A stretch of DNA of 64,000 nucleotides from positions 3,580,603 to 3,644,602 of the forward strand of contig JAAONU010000013.1 in assembly GCA_012932295.1 (NCBI GenBank). Reading direction: 5' to 3'. The translations under genes and the position numbers were made by a program. Of this stretch, positions 12,504-22,961 are shown one piece after another. The stretch's first letter is position 1. Each line of letters starts with the position of its first letter. Under the pieces are notes generated by a model. The model had not been told where the DNA came from, ran no database searches, and saw nothing but the letters and a program-made list of their open reading frames with translations. This DNA is from Cyclina sinensis (lineage: Eukaryota > Mollusca > Bivalvia > Venerida > Veneridae).

Positions 12504-12535
12504 TTCTTGTCTAATAGCTTTTGAACACAATTCTT

Positions 12536-12867
12536 AATAATTTTGTGGATCTTGAAATTCTGGAATAGAGGCACTATTTTGTTATTCTCTAAATTGTCAT
12601 TTTCATAGAATATGAAATATTGATTGTTTATATGTTATTGTGATAGATCTTGTATTGAGCTTAGGGCACATTATTAGAAATTATATCTGTAATATTTTTC
12701 AGTATAGTTATATTTTTGAAAATTGTAGACTGAAGACCTTTCCTAACACATTAACAGAATCTCTTCTCATTTGCTTCAAGTGTCACTAATTACTGAGTGG
12801 TTTGGATGTGTCATAATTTGGAGTTGTGAAAGACACTACTCAAACCTTTGGAAGAAATACTGTAAAT
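12536..12867. other. No gene seen
   Basis: A+T-rich sequence between the TIR element and the second satellite; nothing recognised. Confidence 0.4.
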
Positions 12868-13168
12868 TATAAAACCATCATAACTAGAAAAAGTACTAAA
12901 AAGTACCGTAAATTATAAAACCATCATAACTAGAAGAAGTACTGTAAATTATAAAACCATCGTAACTAGAAGAAGTACTGTAAATTCTAAAACCATCGTT
13001 ACTAGAAGAAGTACTGTAAATTCTAAAACCATCGTAACTAGAAGAAGTAGTGTAAATTATAAAACCATCGTAACTAGAAGTAGTGTAAATTATAAAACCA
13101 TCGTAACTAGAAGAAGTAGTGTAAATTATAAAACCATCGTAACTAGAAGAAGTAGTGTAAATTATATA
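12868..13168. repeat. ~36-bp satellite (GTAAATTATAAAACCATCGT), left block
   Basis: Units read GTAAATTATAAAACCATCGT then AACTAGAAGAAGTACT. About eight units are present, one shortened by an AGAAGTAGTG deletion. The array is interrupted at 13168 and continues at 13982 after the hairpin element. Confidence 0.93.
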
Positions 13169-13981
13169 GAGGATATTTGTTTGTTTTTGTAGAAGATGGG
13201 AATTTATTTCATCGAGTGAACACCATATGTTGATATTTTCATGAGTGGCGCAGCCACGAGTGAAAATATAAACATATGGTGTTCACTCGATGAAATAAAT
13301 TCCCATCTTCCCCTAAAAAACAAACAAATTTTCTTTTTATTTTATGCCAACACTTCAAAAATGGGTATTTTATGACATTTTTAATCAGGGCCTTCAATAA
13401 ATTCCCCATGGTGAGCCCCAAATCAGTTAATGCGTACTTTGGTTACTCCGCACAAAAAAAGTGCAGACAATCTCCAATACATATGATAACTTTACTTCTG
13501 CTGAAATAAACTGAATACACTTTCATCAAATAACATTTATTTTTCTCTACACAGTTTATCAATATTTATTGAATTTTAGCCATACATACTTTAATTATAA
13601 AAGCGGATTAATACCGAGTAATATTCAATCAATTGAATTGAAAGTCGGCCATATTGGATATTGTCCATGTGAGTTATGTAAACAAATCAGACATTTTAAA
13701 TAATTTATGGCGAATTTCATCATTGTTCACAACTAGTTAGGCTCAGGAATTTAATATTATAATTGGATTTAACAAGGTAAATAAATTTCACTCGCTGTCA
13801 CAGTCTGAAATACAGCGGATTCTCTTGTATTTACGTGGTGGGGAAATTCCTGAAGTTTCATCAAGCAGTAGTTCCGGCACAAACAGTGTATTATCAAAAT
13901 GGTAATTTCACTGATTCAAAACAGTGGATTATCACTTTTATGTCACTGATATTTCCCTATATTTCATTGGTAGGCATAAAA
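13169..13981 (+). mobile_element. Hairpin element, copy 1 (inserted in satellite)
   Basis: About 813 bp, matching the reverse complement of 59082-59886 along its whole length. Its outer ends are GAGGATATTTG and GGCATAAAA, flanked by TA in both copies, which suggests a TA target. It has two parts: a near-perfect palindrome (13192-13310, arms ~58 bp, weaker extension to about 13175-13329) and a segment bounded by the inverted pair TTTTATTTTATGCC (about 13336-13349) and GGCATAAAATAAAA (13972-13985). A 60-codon minus-strand frame across the hairpin is also open in the other copy, but shows no recognised domain. Confidence 0.85.
13192..13310. repeat. Large palindrome within the hairpin element
   Basis: The left arm begins GAAGATGGGAATTTATTTC and the right arm ends with its complement, GAAATAAATTCCCATCTTC. 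The centre is near GTGGCGCAGCCAC (about 13245-13257). Mismatches are few. The second copy has the corresponding palindrome at about 59748-59865. Confidence 0.9.
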
Positions 13982-14178
13982 TAAAAAACCATCGTAACTA
14001 GAAGAAGTACTGTAAATTATAAAACCATCGTAACTAGAAGTAGTGTAAATTATAAAACCATCATAACTAGAAGAAATAGTGTAAATTATAAAACCATCGT
14101 AACTAGAAGAAGTACTGTAAATTATAAAACCATCATAACTAGAAGAAGTACTGTATATAAATTATAAAACCATCAAAC
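13982..14178. repeat. ~36-bp satellite, right block
   Basis: Continuation of the array at 12868-13168 with about five units. The last unit near 14150-14178 is rearranged (GTATATAAATTATAAAACC). Confidence 0.9.
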
Positions 14179-14865
14179 CAGTTCTAGAAGAAGTGATAAA
14201 TAAAGCCTATGTGTTAAAACACTGTCATTTCATTAAATACCATAGACGCAGTGGTGCATTGAATCTATCATTATGTTTTATGACTTTGATTAAATGTATG
14301 TTATCAAAGGAGTTGATTTAATGCATTCCAATTTTCTTAAGGTGATGGATGTTACTTCAATTGATCCTCATTTCTGAAATGCATTTCTTATGTTTACAAT
14401 TGCTAAAGCACAACTTGTTCATTTTTATTTCGATTTTCAAGGCAGATTTTGAGGAATGGGCTCTGCAGGCATTTTTATATTTTTAGTATAATTTCCTGAA
14501 TGTGATTATGATTAAAAATATGAAACTGTAGGTGGTTAATGATTGTTGCTTGGAAAAAAAGTCTAAAAAACTTTAATTTGTTTATTGCTTAATGAATAAA
14601 ACTTGTTAACAAGAAATGTAAGGCAGAATCAAGGAAATAATAATGAATTTCTGAACAATATTTTGTTGAAATTCACTTTGAAGTTAAAAAAACAGAATCC
14701 ATAGTTTTATTAGATTTAAATTTCTAAACATAGACCTAAATTGAATTATAGAAAAGATTAGCAGTTTTAAGAATGTAAATTTTTATTCCTAGATCACAGT
14801 CTAAATTTTTGGTTGTTTAATGTCGGCTATTAGTTCTTACGTCAAAGGCAGATGAAAAATCTGTA
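14179..14865. other. No gene seen
   Basis: A+T-rich unique sequence; nothing recognised. Confidence 0.4.
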
Positions 14866-16291
14866 TACCGCTCATCTGTAATCTCGCGGTACTTACCGTT
14901 TGGCTAACTATAATTAAAAAACAAACAATACAGTACGCGCCAGGAGGAACTCACATTTTCCGCTTTATTTCGCGGACGCGGAAAAAAAAATATCCGCCGC
15001 GACATCGAGGAGAAAAACGGATTTCCTCGATGTCTCGACATCGCGAAATATCTCGGCGATATTTGACGACCAGCGCGAAAATAATAAGAGTCATAACTCA
15101 CCTGGATAAGCTGAACATTTAATGAAATGACCGTAATGAAACTGTGCATTTTACGTCTGCCAATTATGTGACATTTGGTAAAATTAAAACCAAAATTTCT
15201 CATATATTTGCTGTGTTTCCGTCGTTGAAAACGCTCGTTATTGTATAGCAAAATCGATCAATAATTTTGTCAAGCGCATAGACGATACAGATGTCGCAGT
15301 AGGGTTTACATGTTGTATGTTTTCTTTAAATATAGCAGAGCAGTTTTAACACGTGTAAATCGTAAACCAGTCAATTTATTTTCTGAAAATAGGGTCAGCT
15401 GTTCCGAGAAACAATTACTTTCAGTTTTGAATTGTCATTCCTTCCGTTAACAAATACGAGCATTCGTAAACAAATGAATCAGAATGAGAGTTTTATGAGA
15501 GTTTTATACATTTAAATGATATTTTAAAGCGTAAAATTTGCCGAAATGCGTGTTATCAGGAACTTTGTGAGCCTCGATACGTCAATTCTTACCTGTGAAA
15601 AAGTTTGCGGAACCATTTAGCGGACGTCCGCCGCGATATTTGGTGACCATGTCCGCGGCGGTCGTCCTCGAAATGCGGTGGATTTGGTCGCGTTTTAAGG
15701 AATGGGTAGTCCGCGACGACCTCGAGGAAAACGAGAGTTCCTCCTGGCACGTACTGTAAACATCAGTAATTTTGGTAATCATCACAATATTTCATCCTTT
15801 TTCCATCGCAGAATATGTAAAAATGCCATTTAAATATGTCAAGAAAATCAATCATGTGGAAAATTTATCACAGTGGGCAGCCATATTGTTGAATTACGTC
15901 ATATCACTAATCTCGCGGTAAATAGGTCAACAGGTTCTAGAACATTATATTGCAGTTAATGTTTATAGTCCGTCAACGAATCACTAATGGGAATGATCAA
16001 ACATCGCTTAAAAAGATAAATTGTTACTAAACATCAAAATTAATACTAAATGAACACTGTTTACTGTGTCACTGTCACAAAATTACTTGTCTGGGAAACG
16101 AATGCATCGCAATGGGATTTTTTTACATTATGGACTAAAACTTTCCAAGAAACTGCCCATGATTGCAAGTTAGAGCGTTATATCTTCTCGTGAGAAAAAT
16201 GGGTCACAAACTTTGTTTTTGAACACAGCCCATATGGCGCGACTGACATACCGCGAGAATAGTGATACCGCAAGAATAGTGATGTCGGGTA
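14866..16291. mobile_element. TA-target TIR element (outer), interrupted by a nested element
   Basis: The left end TACCGCTCATCTGTAATCTC and the right end, reverse-complemented, TACCCGACATCACTATTCTT align imperfectly, and each is flanked by TA (14864-14865 and 16292-16293). CTCGCGGTA-type words follow at both ends (14883, 16246 in complement) and occur again at 15913. Removing the nested element 14931-15756 leaves about 600 bp. This model is inferred from the ends only and is weaker than the nested one. Confidence 0.5.
14931..15756. mobile_element. CAGTACG-ended MITE with CpG-rich subterminal sequence (nested)
   Basis: The left end CAGTACGCGCCAGGAGGAAC and the right end, reverse-complemented, CAGTACGTGCCAGGAGGAAC differ at one base. 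TA flanks both ends (14929-14930 and 15757-15758). Subterminal regions (14956-15072 and 15600-15735) are dense in CGCGG, GTCCGC and TCGAGG words, in sharp contrast to the A+T-rich middle. TA duplication with CAGT ends is typical of Tc1/mariner/pogo-type MITEs. The 115- and 67-codon minus frames come from these regions and are not convincing genes. Confidence 0.85.
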
Positions 16292-16316
16292 TAACAAATA
16301 AAAAAAAAATGTTTTT

Positions 16317-16570
16317 TTTAGCTCAAAAGGCTTAAGATAAATTATTATGATCACACTTTCTCCAGCAATTTTTAGCTGTCCTGAGCACAGTGTGCTCATA
16401 TTCTTTCTGTTTTTGATGCTTAATCCATGAAATGTTGACGCAGTGTATAGTTTTGCATGTCTTTTGCTGACCTTGACCTTCTGACTTACTTCCTTGAAGG
16501 TATAGGAAAGAAGTCAAAATTGGCCCCATATCAGGAGGCACAAGTTACCAGTCCAGTTACTAGTCACTCA
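16317..16570 (+). mobile_element. Degenerate family A-like 5' fragment
   Basis: TAGCTGTCCTGAGCACAGTG (16375-16394) resembles the family A head TAGCTCACCTGAGCACAAAG, and TTTTTTTAGCTC occurs at 16314. A weak ATTGGCCCCATATCAGGAGG segment near 16519 recalls the core word ATGGCCCCGCCCCAGGGG. It appears to be an old, decayed copy. Confidence 0.45.
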
Positions 16571-18970
16571 ATTTAAAATCTGGTCATCAAACTTCCATGT
16601 GATCTTCATCAGCCTTGATGTTTGTGGACATTCTATCTGGGCCAAGTTGGATTACCTGTCAAATCCCTCCTGTCACTCTAGAATTATGACCAAAATATGC
16701 CAAGTTATAAAGCCTTGTCAGTTCTCGCAGTCAAAGAGTTTTAAGTAGGAATTTAAAAAAAAACTGCATATGTTGATTTTCTAGGAGGGGGTGAATAGAT
16801 TTAAATTTAAACCTTTCCAAACATAGTCTGATGTCATAACCATTATTCATTCTTCATTAAGTTGTTTAATTTTGAAATACTCACCTAGCAGTGTTTTGTG
16901 ATAAATCTTTTAAAATTTCTTAGTGGCTTGTAGGTGTATTATATTCAGGAAACTGTTTGGCTTGAAGTGTTAACAGCATACTCTTAGCTTGTTTCGCAAC
17001 CATAACACCTTGTTGACGTAGTTACAGTGAAGCAGATATAATAGTAAATTTTTACCAAGGATGGTGTATGATAGAAGACATCGTCAGATACCGCTGGTAC
17101 ATATTCCACACAACTACATTATGCACTGTGGAATAGTTGAATGCAGATTATTCGTTTCCATGAATATTAATTAGCAAAGGGAAGTAACTCTTCATCCAAT
17201 GAGATTCCGCATTACAAATAAATACCCTTCATTGTGGGGAGTAGTCATAATGACATGTTACTTAAAATAGACACATTTCCCAGGATTTAAACATGGCCGC
17301 GAAAGGCAAATGGTAACAAGTAATTTCATTGGCTGAGATCACGCAATGAAATCTTTCGGAAACCAATGAAAGTAGGTAATGAATTATTCATGAGTACAAA
17401 ATTTTACCAACCAATTGTCCGATGGTCGATGAATAGAGTGAAACAGAATGAATCGAATGTAGGTTTTTGACGATGGATAGAAGATTAATACTTTTGCTGG
17501 TAATATTCATCATGATCTGTGTAGCATATGTTACTTTTTACAAAAACTATAGACTAAGCAGTGCAGGCATATACTGTACTTACTGACGTGATTGTGAAAG
17601 CCCTGTTTTTGACCTAACTGTTGTGAAAGGTGAATCTGGGAGTTATTCTTCACAAGATTTTTAGTGTTTGGTAATTTACTGTTACTTATAGTCCTCTACC
17701 AATTTGTTTTAGATTTTAATATCACTTTGTCTCCAGTTTCATATATTTTCATATATTACATTTATTGTGTGTGTAATTGTCATGTGCACAATGTGAAAAT
17801 GTCTTTTACATAAACTAGCGCATTTTTTTTTCTGTAGGTAACAAAATTTACTTGTCTATAATATGAGCCTTGAAAGTCCATTTTTGTAAATACCTGATAA
17901 GTGAATGGTAGGCAACAGGTAGAAAGTCTCAAACCTCTAAGTATGGTTTCTTGTAGCCATTTGCTTTCTCATTTCAAATGAGAATTTTCTTTTCAGATAA
18001 TCTCACTAGTTTTTTAAGCACCTCTTGCGAGTTACTATTGGTTATTAAGCAATCAGCTAAAATTAATCATTGATTTCATTTCATTCGCTGTAATATATTC
18101 TAGTTTTTGAGTTGATTCCATCTATTTGTAATTTGTCAAAGTTGTATATTTTAAATTTTGTCAGAAACATTTCAGTTACTGTTGGCAGACTGGCTTAAAT
18201 ATCTTGTAGAGGGTTTGAGCAGGTAAAACTATGTGAATCTTTGTGTTTGAACAAATTTTCTTCCAGATTTAGTTGATTTAGATATTCTGGAACCCCATAA
18301 ATTACATTGTTCTCCGATCTACTGCAAAATTTATGTTATTGTAAACCAAGCACATGTATACATTCATTGAAGAACTTGACTTGAGCATAGGAAACTTGAG
18401 CTTTTTAAGACTAAATGACCCTTAGGATATGTGTTATTTCTCACATGAGTGCAAATGACTCCATCACTTCCTTAAAGCAGCAGTCATAAAGAATAAATAA
18501 GTATGCCATTTTATCTTGTCTCTTTGTATAAATTAATGGCCTTAAAAATTTTCCACATGGCTATAAATAATAACAGTGCTAGACTCATTTTCCAGAACAG
18601 ATGTGGCAAATGATATGTTTTGTGACATTTTTGTATAAGTGCTGTAAAATCGTGTTAGCTCTTTGGTATGAATGATGTAATTTTGAGAAGACAGTGTTCT
18701 TAGAATGCTGTGGTAAATTGTTGATATTCATTTAGCCAGCTTCTGGCAAGAGCTTCTACATCAGTTTAACTGCTGAACAAAAGTAAGGTCTGGGGAAGAA
18801 ATCAGGTTTTGTCAGTTGAATGTTACGGTAACAGCAAAAAAATTATAAAGATTGATGTTATTTGGCCCAGAACTGCAAACACTTTTTTTTGTCCAAAAAA
18901 GTGAGAAAAAAAAGTCTGAGACTAGATTTTTTCTCCTTTGTTGTTAATGTTTCTATTATTAGCATCCATT
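16571..18970. other. No gene seen; possible CCAAT-containing stretch at 17160-17470
   Basis: Mostly A+T-rich. At 17160-17470 there are two inverted or direct CCAAT words (ATTGGCTG at 17329, ACCAATGA at 17361), and AAACATGGCCGCGAAAGG at 17289, which could be a start codon in good context but is followed by a stop after seven codons. I cannot support a gene there. Confidence 0.3.
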
Positions 18971-19050
18971 TTATGCCTCACCTGAGCTCATGACAAACTG
19001 CTTAAAGGTGAGCTTTCAGATGGGTCTTTGTCCATTTTCTTTTGTCGTGT
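18971..19050 (+). mobile_element. Decayed family A head
   Basis: CCTCACCTGAGCTCATGACA followed by AAGGTGAGCTTTCAGATGGG and TCTTTGTCC parallels the family A head hairpin and its GTCTTTGTCC continuation, but no core units follow. Confidence 0.5.
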
Positions 19051-20158
19051 GCCAGAGTTTGATTCACAGAATATTTTAGACATGTTTTGTCTTTTCTGTT
19101 CAAGTTATGATTTATATTTTGCTTGCTTCAGCATATAGCAGTTCACCAATAAAGAAAATATTTCCATATGTGTATTTAATAATAAAAATAAGGTGTAGAA
19201 CATTATGACTTGCTCTTTCCACAATTATTCACAATTTGGCTTGTAGAATTATGATTCTACTTTCATTAACACACAGTTTTGGCAAAAAGCACTTTTGAAC
19301 TATCTGCTTAATGCATCTTTGTCCATAACATTTGTATCAGAGTGTTGATTTTAAGTATTTACTGGTACATTGGATATTTTACTATTGCACAGTTGGTGTA
19401 AAATTCCCTACCTGGCAGAGGAACAGCATGAAACATTAATTGTGTGCCAGACAAATCTTTGTTTATTTCTGTAAATATTTCTTTCATTTAAAGGGGGATG
19501 CCCTTAAAACAACCAGTGGTATATACTTCATATGTTTTTTGTCTCATCTTGCTAAAACAGAAAAAAAAGAAGAATATGTTAGTCCCCAAACTTTCCATAA
19601 GAAGATTTTATAGAGACTACAGAAGTGTAGCTATCCATCCAAATGTCTGTACAACAACACCTTTAAGTATGAAGACTAATAATAATGCATTCAGTTTACT
19701 TGTTGTACTTACGATACTGGGTAATGATGTAATATTGTTTATATTTAAACAATTTGAAGGAAAAGGAATACTTTTATATTATAATATGCCACTTTAAGAT
19801 TTCACCTTTATATCCCAGTTGTAATACAGAGGTCAACATTTGACGTTTCATTCAAATTGAGCCAAAAGCATGATAAAACATCTTGATCGAAAGTGTTCCA
19901 ATTCAGATTTTATCATTTGTCACCCCTCACTAGAAAAAAAAATGTCAACAGTAATGATTCTTGGAAAGGCACACTATGAAATATCTATCTAACCAATATT
20001 TTTTCACCTCTTACAACAGCAGTATTGGTTTAGACAGTCTCCATGACATCAACAACTATCAGATATGTTTTACCTCTTCAGGTACTTCAACTTCTTGAAG
20101 TTTTTACAAGTATTTATCCTACAAACAAATTTTACTATACTTCGCAATTTTTTCTTAG
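19051..20158. other. No gene seen
   Basis: A+T-rich. A 99-codon plus-strand frame (19498-19797) has no recognised domain and is rich in residues from A/T codons; I regard it as chance. Confidence 0.35.
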
Positions 20159-20274
20159 AACAAAACAGTAGTATCAGACAGCCTTACAGACAAAGGCAGC
20201 TTGGTTCTGGTAAACTTATCTGGGATCCTGTGGATGAAAATAACAACTTTCAGCTTAATTGTCATGTCTTATAA
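20159..20274 (+). other. Possible terminal exon, product unknown
   Basis: A good acceptor (TTCGCAATTTTTTCTTAG) precedes a frame reading QNSSIRQPYRQRQLGSGKLI then WDPVDENNNFQLNCHVL and a stop. The residue mix is more protein-like than the neighbouring random frames. No donor partner upstream was identified and no family is recognised, so this is only a candidate. Confidence 0.25.
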
Positions 20275-20392
20275 GACCTTCCTATGTACTTACAGTCATA
20301 AGGTTTGCTAAAAAATAGCTGTAAGTTATGATTTTTTTACAATTTTTTTTACATACACATGTTTAAGGTTCCAGATTTGTTCCTAACACCTC

Positions 20393-20640
20393 TGCCCTCT
20401 AGTACTTGAACTCACAGGTGAGCTTTTAGGATCGATGGCTGTCTGGTGTCCACAATTACTTGAAAGGATATCTTCCCGGAAATCACCAAGGCAAATTTAA
20501 TCAAACTTGCCTAGAATGTTCCTTGCATATACTCTATCAAAATTGTTAAAATCATGTTCCAGTCCATTGCAGATCTGGGCCACAGAAGCTAAAAAAACAT
20601 TTGTAGACTTTAAAAGTTAAAACTTTTTAAATCTGCAATT
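20393..20640 (+). mobile_element. Old diverged family A 5' fragment abutting a young copy
   Basis: It contains CTCACAGGTGAGCTTTTAGG, GGCAAATTTAATCAAACTTG, CTAGAATGTTCCTTGCATA and CCAGTCCATTGCAGATCTGG, each a diverged version of a segment in the first 250 bp of the copy at 20647. It ends directly before the fresh head. Confidence 0.7.
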
Positions 20641-20646
20641 GTTTTT

Positions 20647-22961
20647 AGCTCACCTGAGCACAAAGTGCTCAGGGTGAGCTTTTCTGATCGGTCTTTGTCC
20701 GTCGTCCGTCAGTCCGTCCGTCCGTCGTCAACTTTTCATTCAAACGACATCTCCTCTGAAACCAATGGGGCAAATTTAATGAAACTTGCCTGGGATGTTC
20801 CTTGCATGAAGCTCTACCAAGATTGTTCAAATGGTTCTGGTCCATTGCATTTCTGGTTCACTGGAGCTAAAAATAGATTTTACAACTTGGATCTTTAAAA
20901 ATCTTCTTCTCCGAAACCACAAGGCCTGGAGCTTTGATATTTGGTATGAAGCATCATCTAGTGGACCTCTACCAAGTTTGTTCAAATTATGTCCCTGGGG
21001 ACAAAACTGACCCCACCCAAGTGTCAGTTGATTTTACATAGAGTTATATAGGGAAAACTTTAAAATCTTCTTGTCAGAAACCACAAGGCCTAGAGTTAAG
21101 ATATTTGGTATGTAGCATTGTCTAGTGGACCTCTACCAAGTTTGTTCAAATCATATCCTCTGGGTCAAAAATGGCCCCGCCCCGGGGGTCTCTTGTTTTA
21201 CATAGAGTTATATAGGAAAATCTTAAAAAAATCTTATCAGAAACCGTAAGTTATAGAGCTTAGATATTTGGTTTGTAGCATTGTCTAGTGGACCTCTACC
21301 AAGTTTGTTCAAATCCTGTCCTCTGGGTCAAAAATGGCCCCGCCCCAGGGGCCACTAGTTTTACATAGAGTTATATAAGAAAATCTAAAAAAATCTTCTT
21401 GTCAGAAACCGTAAGTTATAGAGCTTAGATATTTGGTGTGTAGCATTGTCTAGTGGACTTCTACCAAGTTTGTTCAAATCCTGTCCTCTGGGTCAAAAAT
21501 GACCCCGCCCCAGGGGCCACTAGTTTTACATAGAGTAATATAGGAAAATCTTAAAAAATCTTCTTGTCAGAAACCGTAAGTTATAGAGCTTAGATATTTG
21601 GTGTGTAGCATTGTCTAGTGAACCTCTACCAAGTTTGTTCAAATCCTGTCCTCTGGGTCAAAAATGGCCCCGCCCCAGGGGCCACTAGTTTTACATAGAG
21701 TTATATAAGAAAACCTAAAAAAAAATGTCTTGTCAGAAACCGTAAGTTATAGAGCTTAGATATTTGGTGTGAAGCATTGTCTAGTGGACCTCTACCAAGT
21801 TTGTTCAAATCCTGGCCTCTGGGTCAAAAATGACCCCGCCCCAGGGGCCAGTAGTTTTACATAGAGTTATATAGGAAAATCTTAAAAAATCTTCTTGTCA
21901 GAAACAGTAAGTTATAGAGCTTAGATATTTGGTGTGAAGCATTGTCTAGTGGACCTCTACCAAATTTGTTCAAATCCTGGCCTCTGGGTCAAAAATGGCC
22001 CTGCCCTGGGGGTCACTTGTTAACAGTTATATAGGAAAAACTAAAAAATCTTCTTGTCAGAAACAAGAAGGCCTACAGTTAAGATATTTGGTATGTAGCA
22101 TTGTCTAGTGGACCTCTACCAAGTTTGTTCAAATCCTGGCCTCTGGGTCAAAAATGGCCCCGCCCCGGGGGTCACTAGTTTTACATAGAGTTATATAGGA
22201 AAATCTTAAAAAAATCTTCTTATCAGAAACCGTAAGTTATAGAGCTTAGATATTTAGTGTGTAGCATTGTCTAGTGGACCTCTACCAAGTTTGTTCAAAT
22301 CCTGGCCTCTGAGTCAAAAATGGCCCCGCCCCAGGGGCCACTAGTTTTACATAGAGTTATATAAGAAAATCTAAAAAAATCTTCTTGTCAGAAACAGTAA
22401 GTTATAGAGCTTAGATATTTGGTGTGTAGCATTGTCTAGTGGACCTCTACCAAGTTTGTTAGAAAAATGTCCCTAGGGTCACTATTGGCCCCGCCCGAGG
22501 GGTCACAAGTTTTAAATAACAATATAGAAGAAAATCTTTAAAAATCTTCTTGTCTGAAACCACAAGACCTAGAATTTTAAAATTTTGCACGAAGCAAGCT
22601 TTACCAAGCTTTTTCAAATTATTGAATTAGGTTAAAGGTCACGGAGGCTAAAAGTAGATTTATCTACTGTACCTCATAGAGCCTTCATTTATAGACCAAT
22701 ATCTTTGATATTCAGTATAGAGGTTCCTTGCATGGACCTCTACCCATGGGTAGGGTTTGAGGTCACTGGGTCAAGGTCAAGGTCACCATAGCTTATAATA
22801 GATATTTCTACTTTCTGTCATAGAGCCTTTATTTATTGACTGATATTTTACATATTTGGTTTGTAGGCACTTACATATTTTCAATTAAAAAATGAAATAC
22901 TGCTTAACAGCAAACCTAAGTACTCAGGTGAGCGATCCAGGGCCATCATGGCCCTCTTGTT
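20647..22961 (+). mobile_element. Family A hairpin-type element, copy 2 (complete)
   Basis: Full-length, 2315 bp. The head hairpin begins GCTCACCTGAGCAC (20648-20661) with its complement at 20665-20679 (one bulged G). A GTCC/GTC microsatellite follows (20694-20729), then a unique 5' segment, ~10 core units of ~165 bp (about 20935-22577), a unique 3' segment, the inverted-repeat motif TACTCAGGTGAGC (22921-22933), the 3' hairpin GGGCCATCATGGCCC (22940-22954) and TCTTGTT. There is no coding capacity. No target duplication is evident; the left flank ends in a T-run. A non-autonomous rolling-circle (Helentron-like) element is my inference. Confidence 0.9.

Noticed and set aside
14904..15251. 115-codon minus-strand frame
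   Set aside because: It lies across the CpG-rich subterminal zone of a MITE and shows no recognised domain.
17289..17320. Start codon in good context (AAACATGGCCGCG) as a first exon
   Set aside because: An in-frame stop follows after seven codons, and splicing at the adjacent GTAACA would be weak.
20665..20898. 77-codon frame conserved in family A copies 2 and 3
   Set aside because: It covers the head hairpin and GTCC microsatellite, and the equivalent region in copy 4 is not open in that form; conservation is explained by recent copying of a non-coding element.
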